A DNA stretch of 64,000 nt from Strigops habroptila (lineage: Eukaryota > Chordata > Aves > Psittaciformes > Psittacidae): the NCBI RefSeq assembly GCF_004027225.2, contig NC_044288.2, forward strand, positions 6,933,719-6,997,718, given 5' to 3'. The notes beneath the pieces were generated by a model. That model worked only from the letters and a program-made list of their open reading frames with translations, had not been told where the DNA came from and did not search any database. Both the position numbers and the translations under genes were made by a program. Positions 46,601 through 57,450 of the stretch are shown here, piece by piece. Numbering within the stretch: position 1 is the first letter of the stretch; each line of letters opens with the position of its first letter.

Positions 46601-49600
46601 TCTGCTGACCGTGGCCACTGGGTTTTCACCTTCTGGTTCTCCTCAACTGCATTGCCTAGAAGAGACAAGTGCTCCTGTGAGAGTGGGCAGGGGATGGAGA
46701 CAAGGATGCGGGCAGGCCACAGTGGGTCAAGGGGCATTGCAGGGGGGATACGAGGATGCCTGACCCGCACCAAGCACCGTGTGGCATCCGCAAGGACAAG
46801 AGATGGTTGAGCATGGCTGAGCACACTCACAGACCCTCCAAAATGTGTCACAGCTCCCCCAAACACACCATCCCCCCATCACAGGGGCTGCAGCAGGAGC
46901 ATGGCCTGGGGCACTGTGTCCCCGGGGTGCCCACGTAACCGCCGTGCTGGGCAGAGGTGTTCTCCCGTCCCCACTTCACAGCTTGCTGCAGTGAGGTGGC
47001 ACAAATTTATGGCTCGGCTCACCAAAAATAACAACCAATCCATCAAGAGCACTTGGCGTGAAATTAACTGGTAGGTGGAGGGCTCAGCCAGAGGACCCCC
47101 GCCGCGGGCCACCCCCTGCCCTGCAGCAGGGGCCCTTGTCCCTGGGCACAGGACATTGGGGAGCTCCTGTGGACCACAGGAAACAGCAGGGGCTCCCCCA
47201 GGCACCATGGATGTGTCCCCCCCAGAGTGCCACGGGCGCAATGCTGCGGTGACAGTCAGGACAGAGCTAGGGATGGCACAACCACCTCACTGAGCTACCC
47301 CAGCCAAGCGTGGTGATGTTCCCAAGGGATGGATGAGCGGTGATACGGGGACACCCATGGGCAGAGGAGCCCCCAGCCATGCTTTGGGGACGCTGCAGCT
47401 CCTGTTGTAACACACAGAGGTGATCCCAGCCCCAGGCGGGTAGCGCTGCCTGCACTGACACCTATTAGTGCCATCAACCAGATGCAAATTCACTGACTTT
47501 TGCCTTTAACCAGCGTAACCCCTGCATGGGCCCCTCGCTGTCACCCCTGACTGCTCCCCCCCGTGTGTCCTGCTCCATGTGCAGGAGGTCTCCGTGGGGC
47601 TGCTCACCCCCATGAGCAGGATTATGCACATCACGGCGAATGCCCCGGGAAACCTATAAATCCCAAGGATATATGAGAGAGCTCTCCCGGGCTGTGTTCA
47701 ACAGAGACACCAAATTCAATTTCCTTCAGAGAGCACTAAATCCATGGCTGTGGCTGCAGGGTGGCTGCGGCCGCCCTCAGCACCCACATCTGCCCTGGGG
47801 GTCTCCCAGCGTCCCTCACCATGGCATGGTGGCTGGGCTGCAAGGGCAGGGGTGTTTTCCTGGGGACATCAGGGCGTCCCCATGACCAGTTGTGTCCCCG
47901 CAAGCCATGGTCCCATCCCACATCACCTCCCTGGGGATTGATTTCTGAAGGGTGATGGGTTTGGGGCAAGGGGGATATGCAGCCCAGAGCTGGAACCACT
48001 CAGCACTGTGGGCTCTGTGGAGGCCTATCCCCTCCAAAGATCCCTAATGCACGGCTGCAGGTGCCCAGTGTTACCCCACAAAGCCTCGACCCCATCCCCA
48101 CAGCCGTCCACGCTTTCTGCCCACAGGGACCCAGCACTGTGCTGCACCAGGGCTCCCCAGCTCCAACATCTCCCCATCCGCATGGGACACCCAGTGCACA
48201 GAGGGGGCCATGGCTGGCCGGGGGGCTGAGGAGTGGCTGGGTGAGCGCCAGCCCCACGTCGCTGCGCGGCTGCGGCGCTCGGAGGAGGAGAAGCCGGTGA
48301 GATCAGCGCTGGTCGCCCGCCAAGGCTCCGCTCACAGGCACCATTCAGCCCTGCCTGCCACCACCACCCTGAAAGGCGACCATTCTCCACGCCATGGGGC
48401 ACCGGGGGGAGCCTGAGACTCCCCCCTTGTCACCATGAAGGGTGCTCTGTGCTCCGGCCCCATGCCCGGTGCGGCCGTGCAGGCTAAACCCCAGTGCAAG
48501 GGGCTGCGCCGGCTGGCAGCAGCGTGGCACACGGGGTGGCCGGGGCAGCCTGTTACCCTTGTGGCTCCAGTGCTGCAATAACACTGTACCTCCAGGTTTT
48601 AATGGAATGTCAAATGTCATGTGAAGAAGGAGCGGGGAGTTCATGTTCTCGCTGTCCCAGCCTGTGGGGAGGTGGCAAGTGGCTCAATGCCTGAGCGTGC
48701 CAGGCCTGCAGGGTCCCTGCTCTCCATCACCCAGCCCAGCATCCCCTCTCTGAGCCATACTTGGCATTACTAGCCCCACCAAACCACCCGTGGAAAGGTG
48801 CAGAATCCCCTTGAGAAGGACAAGAATGGGGCATCCTGCAGCCCACAGCACCCACATCAGGTGTCAGCGCCCTGACCCTGGGAATGGCACCTGGACCCAA
48901 CACTGAGCTCTTAATCATCCACGTGGAGTTGCATTTAAAGGGGGAAAAAAGGAAGAAATAGAATAAATAAAGCCAGCTCAAGCAGCTCCCCTCGGGATGA
49001 AGCGATTTATAACCCTGCAGCTGTAACGGACCAGGGATTTAGTCAGAGGATCTGCCTGTAATGACATTTAGCTCCTGAAATAAATGCTAAAGCCCAATGA
49101 AATTACATATATACCCACAGCCCATCACCACCACCTAAGCTACTGGATAAACATCCTACACAGCACAGTTGGGGATCACTCCTCCCTGTGCATCACCAAA
49201 CGCCGGCAGAGTGGGAACATCTGTCCAGATGTGCCCCAAACTCCCTGCATCACCTCAGCAGAGATGCCCTATGGATGAAGGGAGTGCTTGGATGAGACAG
49301 GTCCCTGCCACGAGCAGCCCAATCCCAGTGCCCGGGAGAGCATGGCTGCTTTATCTTCACTTGAGATTCCGTAACAAGCAAATGGCTTCATTCCGGCTGG
49401 TTAATAGCCCGGCCGCGCCTTGCCGTGACTTCCTGCCCGGAATAACAAGCGCCCGGGCTGCAGCAGTCAAGGGTAATTTGCCACTGGAAAGGGTCATTTT
49501 ACCTGCAAATTGTTTTCCACGTCTCCACCAATGCAGAGTGAAAGGGTTCCTGCTCCGGGCTTGCAGCAAGGCGAGCAGCAGCCCTGTGCCGTGCCGGCTG

Positions 49601-51195
49601 TGCCAGAGCAGCCATGGCAAACAGCCGGGGCAGGCATGGCATGGAGCAGCGCTCACAATGCCGGCCAGACCATGGCAAGGGCAGACTGAGGAGCAGCTCC
49701 ACCGAGCCCGGCCATCTCACGCCACTGCCCTGAGAGCATGCATGGGCAGGATTCATCCATTGCACAGCTTCCCTGCTCCATGCACAGCACCCAATTTGCA
49801 CCCTCCCACCCTAGGGAACGTGCACAGGCAGGATTCATCCATTGCACAGCTTCCCTGCTCCATGAACTGCACCCAAATTGCATCCAAATGCCCTGAGGAA
49901 CATGCACAAGCAGGATTAATCCACTGCAGAGCTTCTCTAACTCCATGAACAGCACCTGAGTTGCACCCTTCTATCTTGGGTAGTGTGCACTGGCAGGATT
50001 CGTCCATTGCATGGCCTCCATGCTCCAAGTGCAGCACCCTCTTTGCATCCTTCTACCCTAGGTAATGTGCACAGGTAGGATTCATCCATTGCATGGCTTT
50101 CCTTCTCCACACATAGCACCCAGTTTGCACCCTCTTACCACGGGCAGTGTGCATGGGCAGGATTCATCCATTGCACGGCCTCCCTAACTCCATGAACAGC
50201 ACCCAGTTTGCACCCCACTGCCCCAAGGAACATGCATGATCAGGATTAATCCATTGCTCGGCTTCCCTGCTCCACGCACAGAACCCACATCGCACCCTCC
50301 TTCCCCAAGGAACGTTCACAGGCAGGACTCATCCACTGCAGCCCCCCGGGAAGCACGGACAGAGCCGGGGTGTCCCTCCCCAGGTCTCCCCCACACCGCA
50401 CTCACCGTACGGCACATCGGGCAGGTCGAGGCCGTTGGCATTGCCGGAGCGCAGGTCCGTGGGGCAGCAGGCAGTGGCGGGTGGCGCAGCGGGCGCGTGG
50501 GCGCCGTGCCGGGTGCCGTTGAGCCGCGGTGCCGCCGGGGGCTCAGCCTGGCAGCTGCAGCCGGCATGCGTGAAGCCGCAGCGGCGGGCGCCGGGCGCCT
50601 GCAGGCACTCCTCCAGCCAGCGGCACAGCACGCTGCAGGTGAACTGGCTGGAGTTGTTGTTGTTGATGAGCAGCACCTCCACGAAGCGGAACTCCAGGGC
50701 TTGCGGGGCCAGGAGTCGAGGGGCTGCCTCGGGCTCGGCCGCCAGGCAGAGCTGCACGAAGTTCTTATCGAAGTGCAGGAAGGTGAAGGGCCCCGCGCCC
50801 TCGCACAGCTCCAGCTCGGCTTCCTCCTCCTGCTCCTCCTGCTCCTCCTCCTCGGGGCGCTGGGGGGCAGGCGGGGGGCTGGTGGCCTCGCCGCGGGGAT
50901 CGCAGGTATAGTTGGCCAGGTAATGGTCAAGTGGCAGCACCATGGGCGAGAAGTGGGTGCAGACCTGCTCCTCCCGGTTGAAGCGGAGGTAGAGTGAGTA
51001 TTTGGTGGGGTCGGGGTTCTCCAGTGTCCAGGAGCAGCCGGAGGCGATGGTTGGGAAGAGGTCCTTGAGAGAAAAGGAGCCGTAGAGGACACCGGAGGCC
51101 AGAGCAGAGCAGGCGCTGGGAGCTGGGTCAAAGCCCCGTGTGAGCCACAGGAGAGACGATATCACAGCCAGTAAGAGGGGACCAGCAGCGGTCAT
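32317..51195 (-). CDS. ADGRB2: Adhesion G protein-coupled receptor B2 / BAI2 (31 coding exons, 1544 aa)
   Basis: ADGRB2 is a large neuronal adhesion GPCR of the BAI group. I placed 31 coding exons with GT-AG borders and continuous phase, totalling 1544 codons plus stop (human about 1585). The order is signal peptide ([21 protein letters not shown]), N-terminal CUB-like domain (1-263), four thrombospondin type-1 repeats (292-512), hormone-receptor motif (about 512-581), GAIN domain with the GPS (582-871), seven transmembrane helices, a long cytoplasmic tail and the C-terminal PDZ ligand QTEV. Four TSRs, not five, and the match to recalled human BAI2 ([42 protein letters not shown]) separate it from BAI1 and BAI3. 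The GPS is degenerate (Q-L-A), so cleavage is doubtful. The sequence between FIPREVLSL and DESSHF is much shorter than in human. Confidence 0.97.
34362..34408. repeat. GAGAGACAGAG microsatellite upstream of ADGRB2 exon 26
   Basis: Read on the gene strand this is a CTCTGTCTCTCT pyrimidine repeat. It extends the polypyrimidine tract of the 40-bp exon 26 acceptor. Confidence 0.75.
34875..35646 (-). other. ADGRB2: ADGRB2 intron 23
   Basis: A 0.77 kb intron with no recognisable repeat or element. The long open frames that run through it are not supported by splice sites. Confidence 0.6.
35850..35965. repeat. (GGAT)n microsatellite in ADGRB2 intron 22
   Basis: GGAT tetranucleotides with GGAC/GGGA variants occupy the intron upstream (in gene sense) of exon 23. 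A GAAA/GAGA purine run follows at about 35985-36025. Confidence 0.88.
38443..41777 (-). other. ADGRB2: ADGRB2 exons 7-16: hormone-receptor motif and GAIN domain with GPS
   Basis: E7 41676-41777, E8 41464-41570 (Horm[29 protein letters not shown]), E9 40905-41099, E10 40753-40821, E11 40569-40677, E12 40349-40495, E13 39838-39913, E14 39666-39768, E15 39418-39461, E16 38443-38569. The GAIN subdomains end in the GPS with [16 protein letters not shown] and CQCRQL then ATFAVLAQ. The tethered-agonist segment (TFAVL) is intact, but the cleavage dipeptide is Leu858-Ala859 preceded by Gln857, where recalled human BAI2 has His-Leu-Ser. Confidence 0.92.
40030..40335. repeat. CACACGTG-rich degenerate minisatellite in ADGRB2 intron 12
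   Basis: Modules of about 45-60 bases built on CACACATG/CACACGTGT and CCCAGATGTG recur about six times next to the exon 12 donor. The motif contains many CACGTG and CACATG E-box-like hexamers by virtue of the repeat. Confidence 0.7.
41852..45522 (-). other. ADGRB2: ADGRB2 exons 3-6: four thrombospondin type-1 repeats
   Basis: E3 45358-45522, E4 44128-44292, E5 42952-43116 and E6 41852-42016. Each is exactly 165 bp and phase 1-1, encoding one complete repeat with the WSxWSxC-type motif ([52 protein letters not shown]) and six Cys. Any of them could be skipped without shifting the frame. BAI thrombospondin repeats are the basis of the angiogenesis-inhibitor name. Confidence 0.95.
42674..42893. 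repeat. 15-bp minisatellite in ADGRB2 intron 5
   Basis: A unit like GTGCACTGACGTGGT is repeated about 14-15 times in near-perfect 15-base register, starting about 60 bases into the intron after the third thrombospondin exon. Because 15 is a multiple of three, both strands read through as pentapeptide-like open frames, which are not genes. Confidence 0.9.
45589..45735 (-). mobile_element. CR1 LINE 3' tail fragment in ADGRB2 intron 2
   Basis: This has the same signature as the other CR1 copy: TCATAGGATCATAGAATCAC, GGAAGGGACCTTAAAG, GGGCAGGGACACCTTCC and CCAACCTGGCCTTGA. It is 5'-truncated, about 145 bases, in the gene's orientation, with the 8-base terminal repeat at the low-coordinate end. 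No coding capacity. Confidence 0.93.
46316..46333. repeat. Poly-G run of 18 bases in ADGRB2 intron 2
   Basis: An uninterrupted G homopolymer on the plus strand. It is a C-run in the transcript. Confidence 0.9.
48880..49110. promoter_or_regulatory. Candidate intronic regulatory island
   Basis: AT-rich single-copy sequence in a GC-rich intron, with TAATCATC, TTTATAA, AATAAATAAA and several TGACATTTAG-like elements. It has no open frame and no repeat structure. Listed for its contrast with its surroundings; conservation is untested. Confidence 0.22.
49340..49545. promoter_or_regulatory. Candidate intronic regulatory island
   Basis: This contains a GATA-type TTATCT core, E-boxes (CAAATG), GGTTAATAG, CAAGGGTAATTTGCC and GTCATTTTACCTGC in 200 bases of unique sequence next to the tandem array. 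Possible enhancer; low confidence. Confidence 0.22.
49735..50340. repeat. 82-bp tandem repeat, eight copies, in ADGRB2 intron 1
   Basis: The landmark CAGGATTCATCCATTGCA recurs with starts near 49748, 49830, 49912, 49995, 50078, 50159, 50242 and 50324, a constant period of 81-83 bases. Copies differ by scattered substitutions. The array ends about 65 bases from the donor of coding exon 1. Minus-strand frames reading MDES... repeatedly are artefacts of the repeat. Confidence 0.93.
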
Positions 51196-51196
51196 C

Positions 51197-51205
51197 CTAT
51201 GGCAT
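51197..51205 (-). CDS. Three-codon upstream ORF (ATG-CCA-TAG) before the ADGRB2 start
   Basis: The start-codon exon begins at an acceptor (CTCTCCTGTAG) at 51210 and contains an ATG whose frame closes after one further sense codon. One base separates its stop from the ADGRB2 ATG. Such minimal upstream ORFs can lower initiation or favour reinitiation; the effect here is inference. The upstream ATG has A at -3 (GCAAATGC). Confidence 0.55.
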   Translation of the reverse strand: MP

Positions 51206-53934
51206 TTGCCCTACAGGAGAGACAGAAGGATAGACAGACACATGGACACTTCCCAGGAGGCACCCGCTGTGGGCTCTGAGTGAGGAGCTGGTCCAGGGGG
51301 TCAGTGGAGTGGCCCATGTCCCCATCTGCCACCTTGCAGGCAGGGGACAGCTATCGGAAGCCCCTGCTTTGTCTCCCAGCTTGTGCCAAGGCAGCCCCTG
51401 GGGTGGGGAGCGTGAGGCACCAGGGATGTCACCCCAAAAACACCAGAGACCCAGCTCCCACCCCACTCTGGGGGACCCCCACTGCAGTGACATCCCTGCC
51501 CTCAGGCGCTGGCCAAGCACAACCCGGGCAAGGAGCCACCAAATAGCTTCTGCCCAGACGGGGCTATAAAAAGCCTTGTAGCTATTGCTGGTGCCCTAGA
51601 GCACCATGGGGACAGGCCAGAGGTTCACAGAGGAGCCCAGGGTGGTGTGCTGGGGGTGCACGGGCACCCCAACAGTGTGGTGTCCCCTCCACTGCTGGTG
51701 AGAGCCTGGCACAGGGCTATCAATGGTTAAAGGATGCGTTTCTCGGGCACCATGCCGGGCACACAGCAGCCTCGCCGAGGATGGCTTTTTAATAACTCAT
51801 TAATAAAATAATGCATGCAGTGGCCTTATTAAACAGGACCGGAGCGTGGCTCTACAGAGGCCAAGGCCACCGCGCGCGTGTCAGCAGTGCTCTGCCGCAC
51901 CAGCCTGCGCCTGGGACAGCCCTGGGACACTCAGGATGGCCGCAGGGGACGGATGCTATTCCAGAGGTTGATTTCCAAGCTCACTGAGGTCCCCGCTCCC
52001 CTCTATCCCAGCCATACGTGGGGGATGCTGAGTGCTCGGCATGACAGAGGGATGCTCTTTTCCATCTCCTGCTCCCATATCACTCCTGGCTGAGGCCCTG
52101 CTTCTGGGGCATCCCCCGTGCTCAGCGGGGAGGGAGCCCGAGCCTCGGCAGAGCCTGCGCCGAAACCACGACAGGCACATTACAGCTAAAAATAACTCTG
52201 CTCTCATGAAACAGGCTGGCACTGGCTCCCGCTGCCCCAGCAGCACGGGGATCCATGCCGGCAGCTGGCCCCTGCCAGTGGGACACAGGCCTGGGGAGAA
52301 AGGGGCTGAGATGGAGCCAGGGGGAGCAGCCACTCCTGGGGCAGGATCCAGGCAGGATCACCCTGATGTAAGCAGGGAGATGTGGGGCAAAAGAAAAACC
52401 GTCTGTCCTGCAGCCACATCCACCCCTGGGAGACTCCAGGGAATTCAACAGGAGACCCCTCACTGATGGCAGCAGCGGCGTGGAGCCAGGGGGCAGCCGG
52501 AGAGAGGAGCCCCATGGGGACCCCCCACTGATGCTCCTCAAGCACCCAGCAAGGACTTGGGATGCCCCAGAGAGTCACAGCCCTCCATTGCTTCAAAAGC
52601 TGAGGATGGGAAGACGAGGAGGTGGAAGAGGAGGAGGTGGTGGAGGAGGAGGAGGTCAGGCAGGGACACGCTGCCGCTCTGCAGCGAGCTCCTGGGGCTC
52701 CCGCAGCCTGGCAGGGACACAAGATGGTGTTTGCTTCCCTCGCCCGGGAGCAGTGAGGAGGGATGCTCCAGCACCACCATCCACTCATCCCTCCCTGCCG
52801 CCAGTGCCCATCCTTGCTGGAGAGCTCGTTGAGGATGGGCAAGGCCAAGCAGTGCACTGCCCCAGCACCCTGGGCTCCCCACGCTTTAAACCCTGGATGC
52901 TCTGGACCACTGGGAGCCTCCCCCCACCCCAAAATCCTTCCAAGGCTGCGGCTGCCCGGGAGCCCGGCACCGCGCCAGTGCCACTACCAAAGGCCAGGGC
53001 TTATGAAAAGCAGCTCAGATCTGCTCCAGCTCGTTCAGCACCAGCCCCGCTCCCTGCAGCGCTTGTTGCTGCTGCAGTGAAAACATTTCATTGAGCTACA
53101 AGCTGGGGCTGAGGAGGTTTTAACATTTAACATCTGGGACACCAAAGTCACCCAAATAGGGTCACCGGCACCCCTGACCCAGCACCATGGTGAGGACCTT
53201 GCATGCTGCAGTGTCACCATTGTGTGCTCCAGCAAGGGTGAGCCCAGCCTTGCTGGGTGCCAGGGCACACATCCCGTCACCTCTCTGCCTCCCAAACAGC
53301 CTTGATCCATGCGGAATAACCCACCCATCAACAGTGACTGCATCCTAGCATTGCTGGCAAAGCCTGCCCATGGTGGGATGCGGGATGCCGGCTGCCCCCG
53401 GGACCCACTGCATCGCACCGCCTTGCTGGGCTGCTGCGGGAGTGGGCGCTGTTCTGCTGGGATGGCGATGGCACCGGAGCAGGGCTGGCACAGCCTGGCG
53501 CACTCGTGTGCTGCAGGCACCCGCTCCAGCGCCTTCCATTTGCCTTTACTCCCCGCCCCGGTGCGGGCAGGGGGTGGGATGTCAATTAAAGCTTTTAAAG
53601 AGTCGTCACAAGAGCTGGGAAGCAGCCGCGTGGAAGTGACATCCCAGACTCCCTGTCCTCAGCCATCGGAGCATGGTCCCACTCCATCGCTGCCATCGCA
53701 TCCCTCCCAGCTCCAGTAGAGAGCTGAATCCGAGCAAGGCTCACATCTCCCTCACTACGGCATGACAGGAGGAGGCACTGCTTCACATCATGCTGCACAA
53801 ACAGGTTGTTTCCCTGAAGATGCTTTGCCTGAATAGGAATTTTGGCAGGGATCTGGTCCAGCTCCATCCTCCTGGCACAGCGGGGGTCGGCTCCTGGTCA
53901 TCGTGCTGCCACTTGCCTGCAGCCACCCTTCTCC

Positions 53935-54135
53935 AGCCAGGAAAAGCCAGGAACAACCAATCAACTCCAAAGTGATAAATGGGCAGCACTAAACCCCATT
54001 GGCATTAATAATCTGAGAAACGATTAATAGCAACGTGAAAGGGATTTGGGTTTTGAGAGACACGGTTTTTAACTTGACAGTGTTCTTTCAATAGGCTGTA
54101 GAAAATAAACGATCCATGAGAATTCCTAATATGAA
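53935..54135. promoter_or_regulatory. Candidate regulatory island in the ADGRB2 first intron
   Basis: 200 bases of AT-rich unique sequence with CCAATCAACTCC, GATAAATG, ATTAATAATC, GATTAATAG and AAATAAACGAT, which are homeodomain- and HNF/Fox-like cores. It has no open frame. This is an enhancer candidate on composition alone. Confidence 0.25.
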
Positions 54136-57129
54136 GATGGCTCGGGAAAAAGGCGTGAGGGTAAGGAAGGGCTCGGCAGTCCTGGATGTTGAACTATGGC
54201 TGGAAAAGCCTCATTCCCTGCTGATAGGCTACAGCATCTGGGGAGGAGCAGGCCATGAAACCAGCTCCATCCCTGCCTACCCAGCAGCGATGCCGACGAG
54301 CAAGGCACCGGAAAGAGCTCTTTCCACCGGGATAGTCCTCAACCCTCCAATTTCCAGGATCTTCACTAGCGCTTCAAAGGCACCTGGGAAGCTCAAAGCT
54401 GCCTCCATACTGACGCCCAGCTCCAAACCCCATCCACCCCTCAGCAGCACCAACACTAACGTCGCGGCTCTACCAAGTAACGACCACCGTGAACATCACC
54501 AGAGCAATCCCACTGCATCCCACCCTTCACCCCCCAAACCCCATCCTCCTGCAAGGCGTGTGCACGCACATGTGTGATCACACATGGGCTCCATGCACGC
54601 ATGGCTCTCAGTGGGGAGAGGGTTACCCATGCTGCTCCCCCCCCCTGCGGCACAGCCCCCCCTGCTGCCCTGGTCCATGATTCCCTCTCTCCATGCTCTC
54701 CCCCTCTGGCTTCCCCGGTGCTGCCACCAGCTCTCCTGGCGCGGGCAGGTTGGCAGCAGCGCCGCGCTGTAATTAATGGTGCTGCTTTGCCAGGCGCTGC
54801 CTCAGCCCCACTCGCACTGGCAAGCACAGGCCGGTTTATTTATTTTACTTAACTGCTGTTGGTAAAACTCCACTCCAAAAGCAGGGCCGAGAGACAGCAC
54901 ACGGAAACCTCCACCGGGATTCGGGGTTACACTGTGCCAGGGAACAGCGTGTGCTGCCTCCCCCTCCATGGCAGTCCCTGGAGGTAAAGTCCCCCCCCTT
55001 GCAGTTGGGCACCCGCAGGGGCTGCAGCAGCTGAGCTGCTCCTGCTGCTTCCAAGGAGTTTCCGTGTCACTGGGATGCGGCTCCTTCTTCTCCATCAGCT
55101 CCATCCCGCAAAGGGATGGCCCAGGAGCGATCCAGATGGGGGCCAAGTCGCAGGGTAGATGTGTGCTCACTCCAGAGAGGGATGTTTTTTGTAACCCACT
55201 GTCTCTTCCAGACCCAGATCCACCAGGAGCCTCCAAGGTGCCCCAAGGAAGAGAAGGGGCCTGGTTCCATCCTGCTCTTGGAGAACATCAAGAGCGAACA
55301 GATGGGATGAGAGCAGGGGGGGACACGATGGCCCTCACGAGCACTGAGGAGCTACGGAGCCTCTGACGTTTGGCAGCTGAGCTGGGTGGCTCAGAGCCAG
55401 CCCTGTCCCCATTAGAGGATGGCTCCGTGGTAGGAAATGAGTTTGCAGGGCCTGGGTCCAGGTTCCCGTGGGGAAGCGTCGAGGCATCGCAGCAGCTCAG
55501 CCCCGGGGGCTGTGCTAGTGGCTTGTCCCATGGTTTGTGCATCCATCTGGCTGAGCATCATCTTCCTTCAGGAAGGGGTGTGGGGGGAGCCCATCCTGCA
55601 GCCCCCATCTAGCATGGAGCACCCAGCCTGGGTCACGGGGACTTGACAGCACTGGGAACAACCCAGGGGAAGGAAGACCCATCTATTCCCACTGCTCTGT
55701 GTGGGAGATGGTGCCAGGCAGGGCTTCCCGCAGCCCCTGAGCATGCCAGGGAGGACAGAACCCACTGCAGCTCTCTGGGAAGAGGTTGTGTGCTGCACGG
55801 CCAGAGGTCCTTAGAGGCATCAAGAAGAGCTGGAGGCAGCCAGGAAGAGGAAGCAGCGTGTCCCAGGCAGTACTAGAGCCCCTCTGCCATGCAGCTGCCG
55901 GTCGGAAAGCAATTGGTCACCCATGGTGCCGGTGCCAGATCCGTTTTCTCTCCAGCAAAATCTGTAGGAACCTGGCTGCTTGCAGACTCCTTGGATTGAA
56001 GCACGGTTTGGTGACAAGGCTGGACAAACAGCCAGGCAGGCCTTGAAGAGGAGCTGCTGCCAGGCTCCGGCACTGCCCTATGGCCAACTCCAGCCCCCGC
56101 TGCCATCCGTGCCACCGGTAACGAACCCTGCTGAGACACGGGTGCCAATGAGGGTGGCTGGAAAGCAGCCGGGTGATGGTGACGGTGACGACAGCCACGT
56201 CACCCCGCTCCTCCCCACGGGCACCAGGGCGATTCCCGCAAGCCAGCTCTATCCCCATGAGCCCTCCTCGGCTCAGCCACCACCTTCAAGGGGGGACAGG
56301 TCAGTCCCAAACAACCACCCCACCACCCACTGGGAGCATTCCAGCTCAGTGCCAGCCCCATGGCACCAGCTCCACAGCTATCAGCAGCACCCACCCAGAA
56401 ACCCGACCAGACATTGTGCCACACCAGCCACCCCATGGCCACCTCCCCACGTCACCGGCATCCCCAGCTGCCAGGCGCCATCCAGCACAGGCAGCAGTGA
56501 CATGACCTAGAAAAGCAAAGGGTTGTTCACACGCGGCACTGCTGCGAGCCCCCAGCACTGACCATGCAGGCAACAGTGCACATGCATCCCTGCTTCAACA
56601 AGTGACCTGCACGGGCACACACACACGTGTACACACGTGTGCACACGTGGCATCACTCCCGCCTTCAACCCCAGGGCTCACAGGTCCCCCTGGAGAAGGG
56701 AAGCAATTCCCAGTTCCACTCAGATCCACCTGCACACCGCACGTGCCTGCACCGGCACACGCTGGGTGCCCACGTGTGCCCTCACTGTGTGCCCACAGTG
56801 CCCAGGTGCCATGCCACGGAGGGTCCCCAGCACCAGCACTGCACAAAGCCCCACGCAGGGAGAGCTGCAACACCACCCGCTGCCCACACGCAGGCCCACG
56901 CTCCTGGTGCGTGTCGAAACCTGGGCCCGATGCCACAGGTAATGGCGTGGGGAGAGCACCCACATGCGTGTGCCCCCACCAGGGCTGGCACAGCACGCAG
57001 CCGTGGCCTTGCTGGATGACATGCCATGGCACCGTGGTGCCACATGTGTGCCCAGCAACACATATGTGCCCACCAACACACGTGCAGCACTGCCAACATG
57101 GGGCTGCCAGAGCCCTGGCACTGCTTTTG

Positions 57130-57450
57130 GGAGGGACCGGCAAGCCGGGGGGCACAGGCTACCGGGGGGGGGGGACCAGCAGCTCCGGAGGAGGACCAGC
57201 AACCGGGGGGAAACAGCAGAACGGGGGGGGGGGGGGCACTGGCAGAACCGGGGGAGGGAGGGACCTGCAACCGCAGGGGGAACAGGCTACAGGGGTGGAA
57301 CCGGCAGCCACGGGGAGGAACCGGCTACCGGAGCGGGGGGGGGGGGGAGACCGGCAGCTCCGGAGGAGGACCGGCAACCGGGAGAGCCGGCAGTCAGAGC
57401 GGGGACCGGCAACCGGGGAACCAGGCAGACCGGGGGGACCGGCAGCCTTG
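57130..57450. repeat. CCGGCAACCGGGG repeats with long G-runs
   Basis: Degenerate units ending in GGGG, spaced 12-40 bases apart, with poly-G runs of 10-14. The array lies inside the ADGRB2 first intron next to the CpG island. The 513-codon plus-strand open frame crossing it is not credible as a gene. Confidence 0.75.

Larger units (their letters stand above)
46656..50405 (-). other. ADGRB2: ADGRB2 intron 1 of the coding region (3.75 kb)
   Basis: There is no exon signal that is in phase with the flanking coding exons. It contains the 82-bp tandem repeat at its 5' end and AT-rich islands at about 46950-47075, 48880-49110 and 49340-49540, which are candidate regulatory elements. No transposon was recognised. 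Confidence 0.6.
46572..51195 (-). other. ADGRB2: ADGRB2 coding exons 1-2: signal peptide and N-terminal domain
   Basis: E1 50406-51195 encodes residues 1-263: signal peptide, then [18 protein letters not shown], an acidic stretch rich in [21 protein letters not shown] and a Cys-rich end ([10 protein letters not shown]). E2 46572-46655 encodes the [14 protein letters not shown] linker shared with human BAI2. The start codon is the first in-frame ATG and is followed directly by a typical hydrophobic signal sequence. Several NxS/T sites are present. Intron 1 of the coding region is 3.75 kb. Confidence 0.92.

Noticed and set aside
49735-50340. CRISPR-like array
   Set aside because: Repeats are contiguous 82-bp units without unique spacers, in a vertebrate intron.
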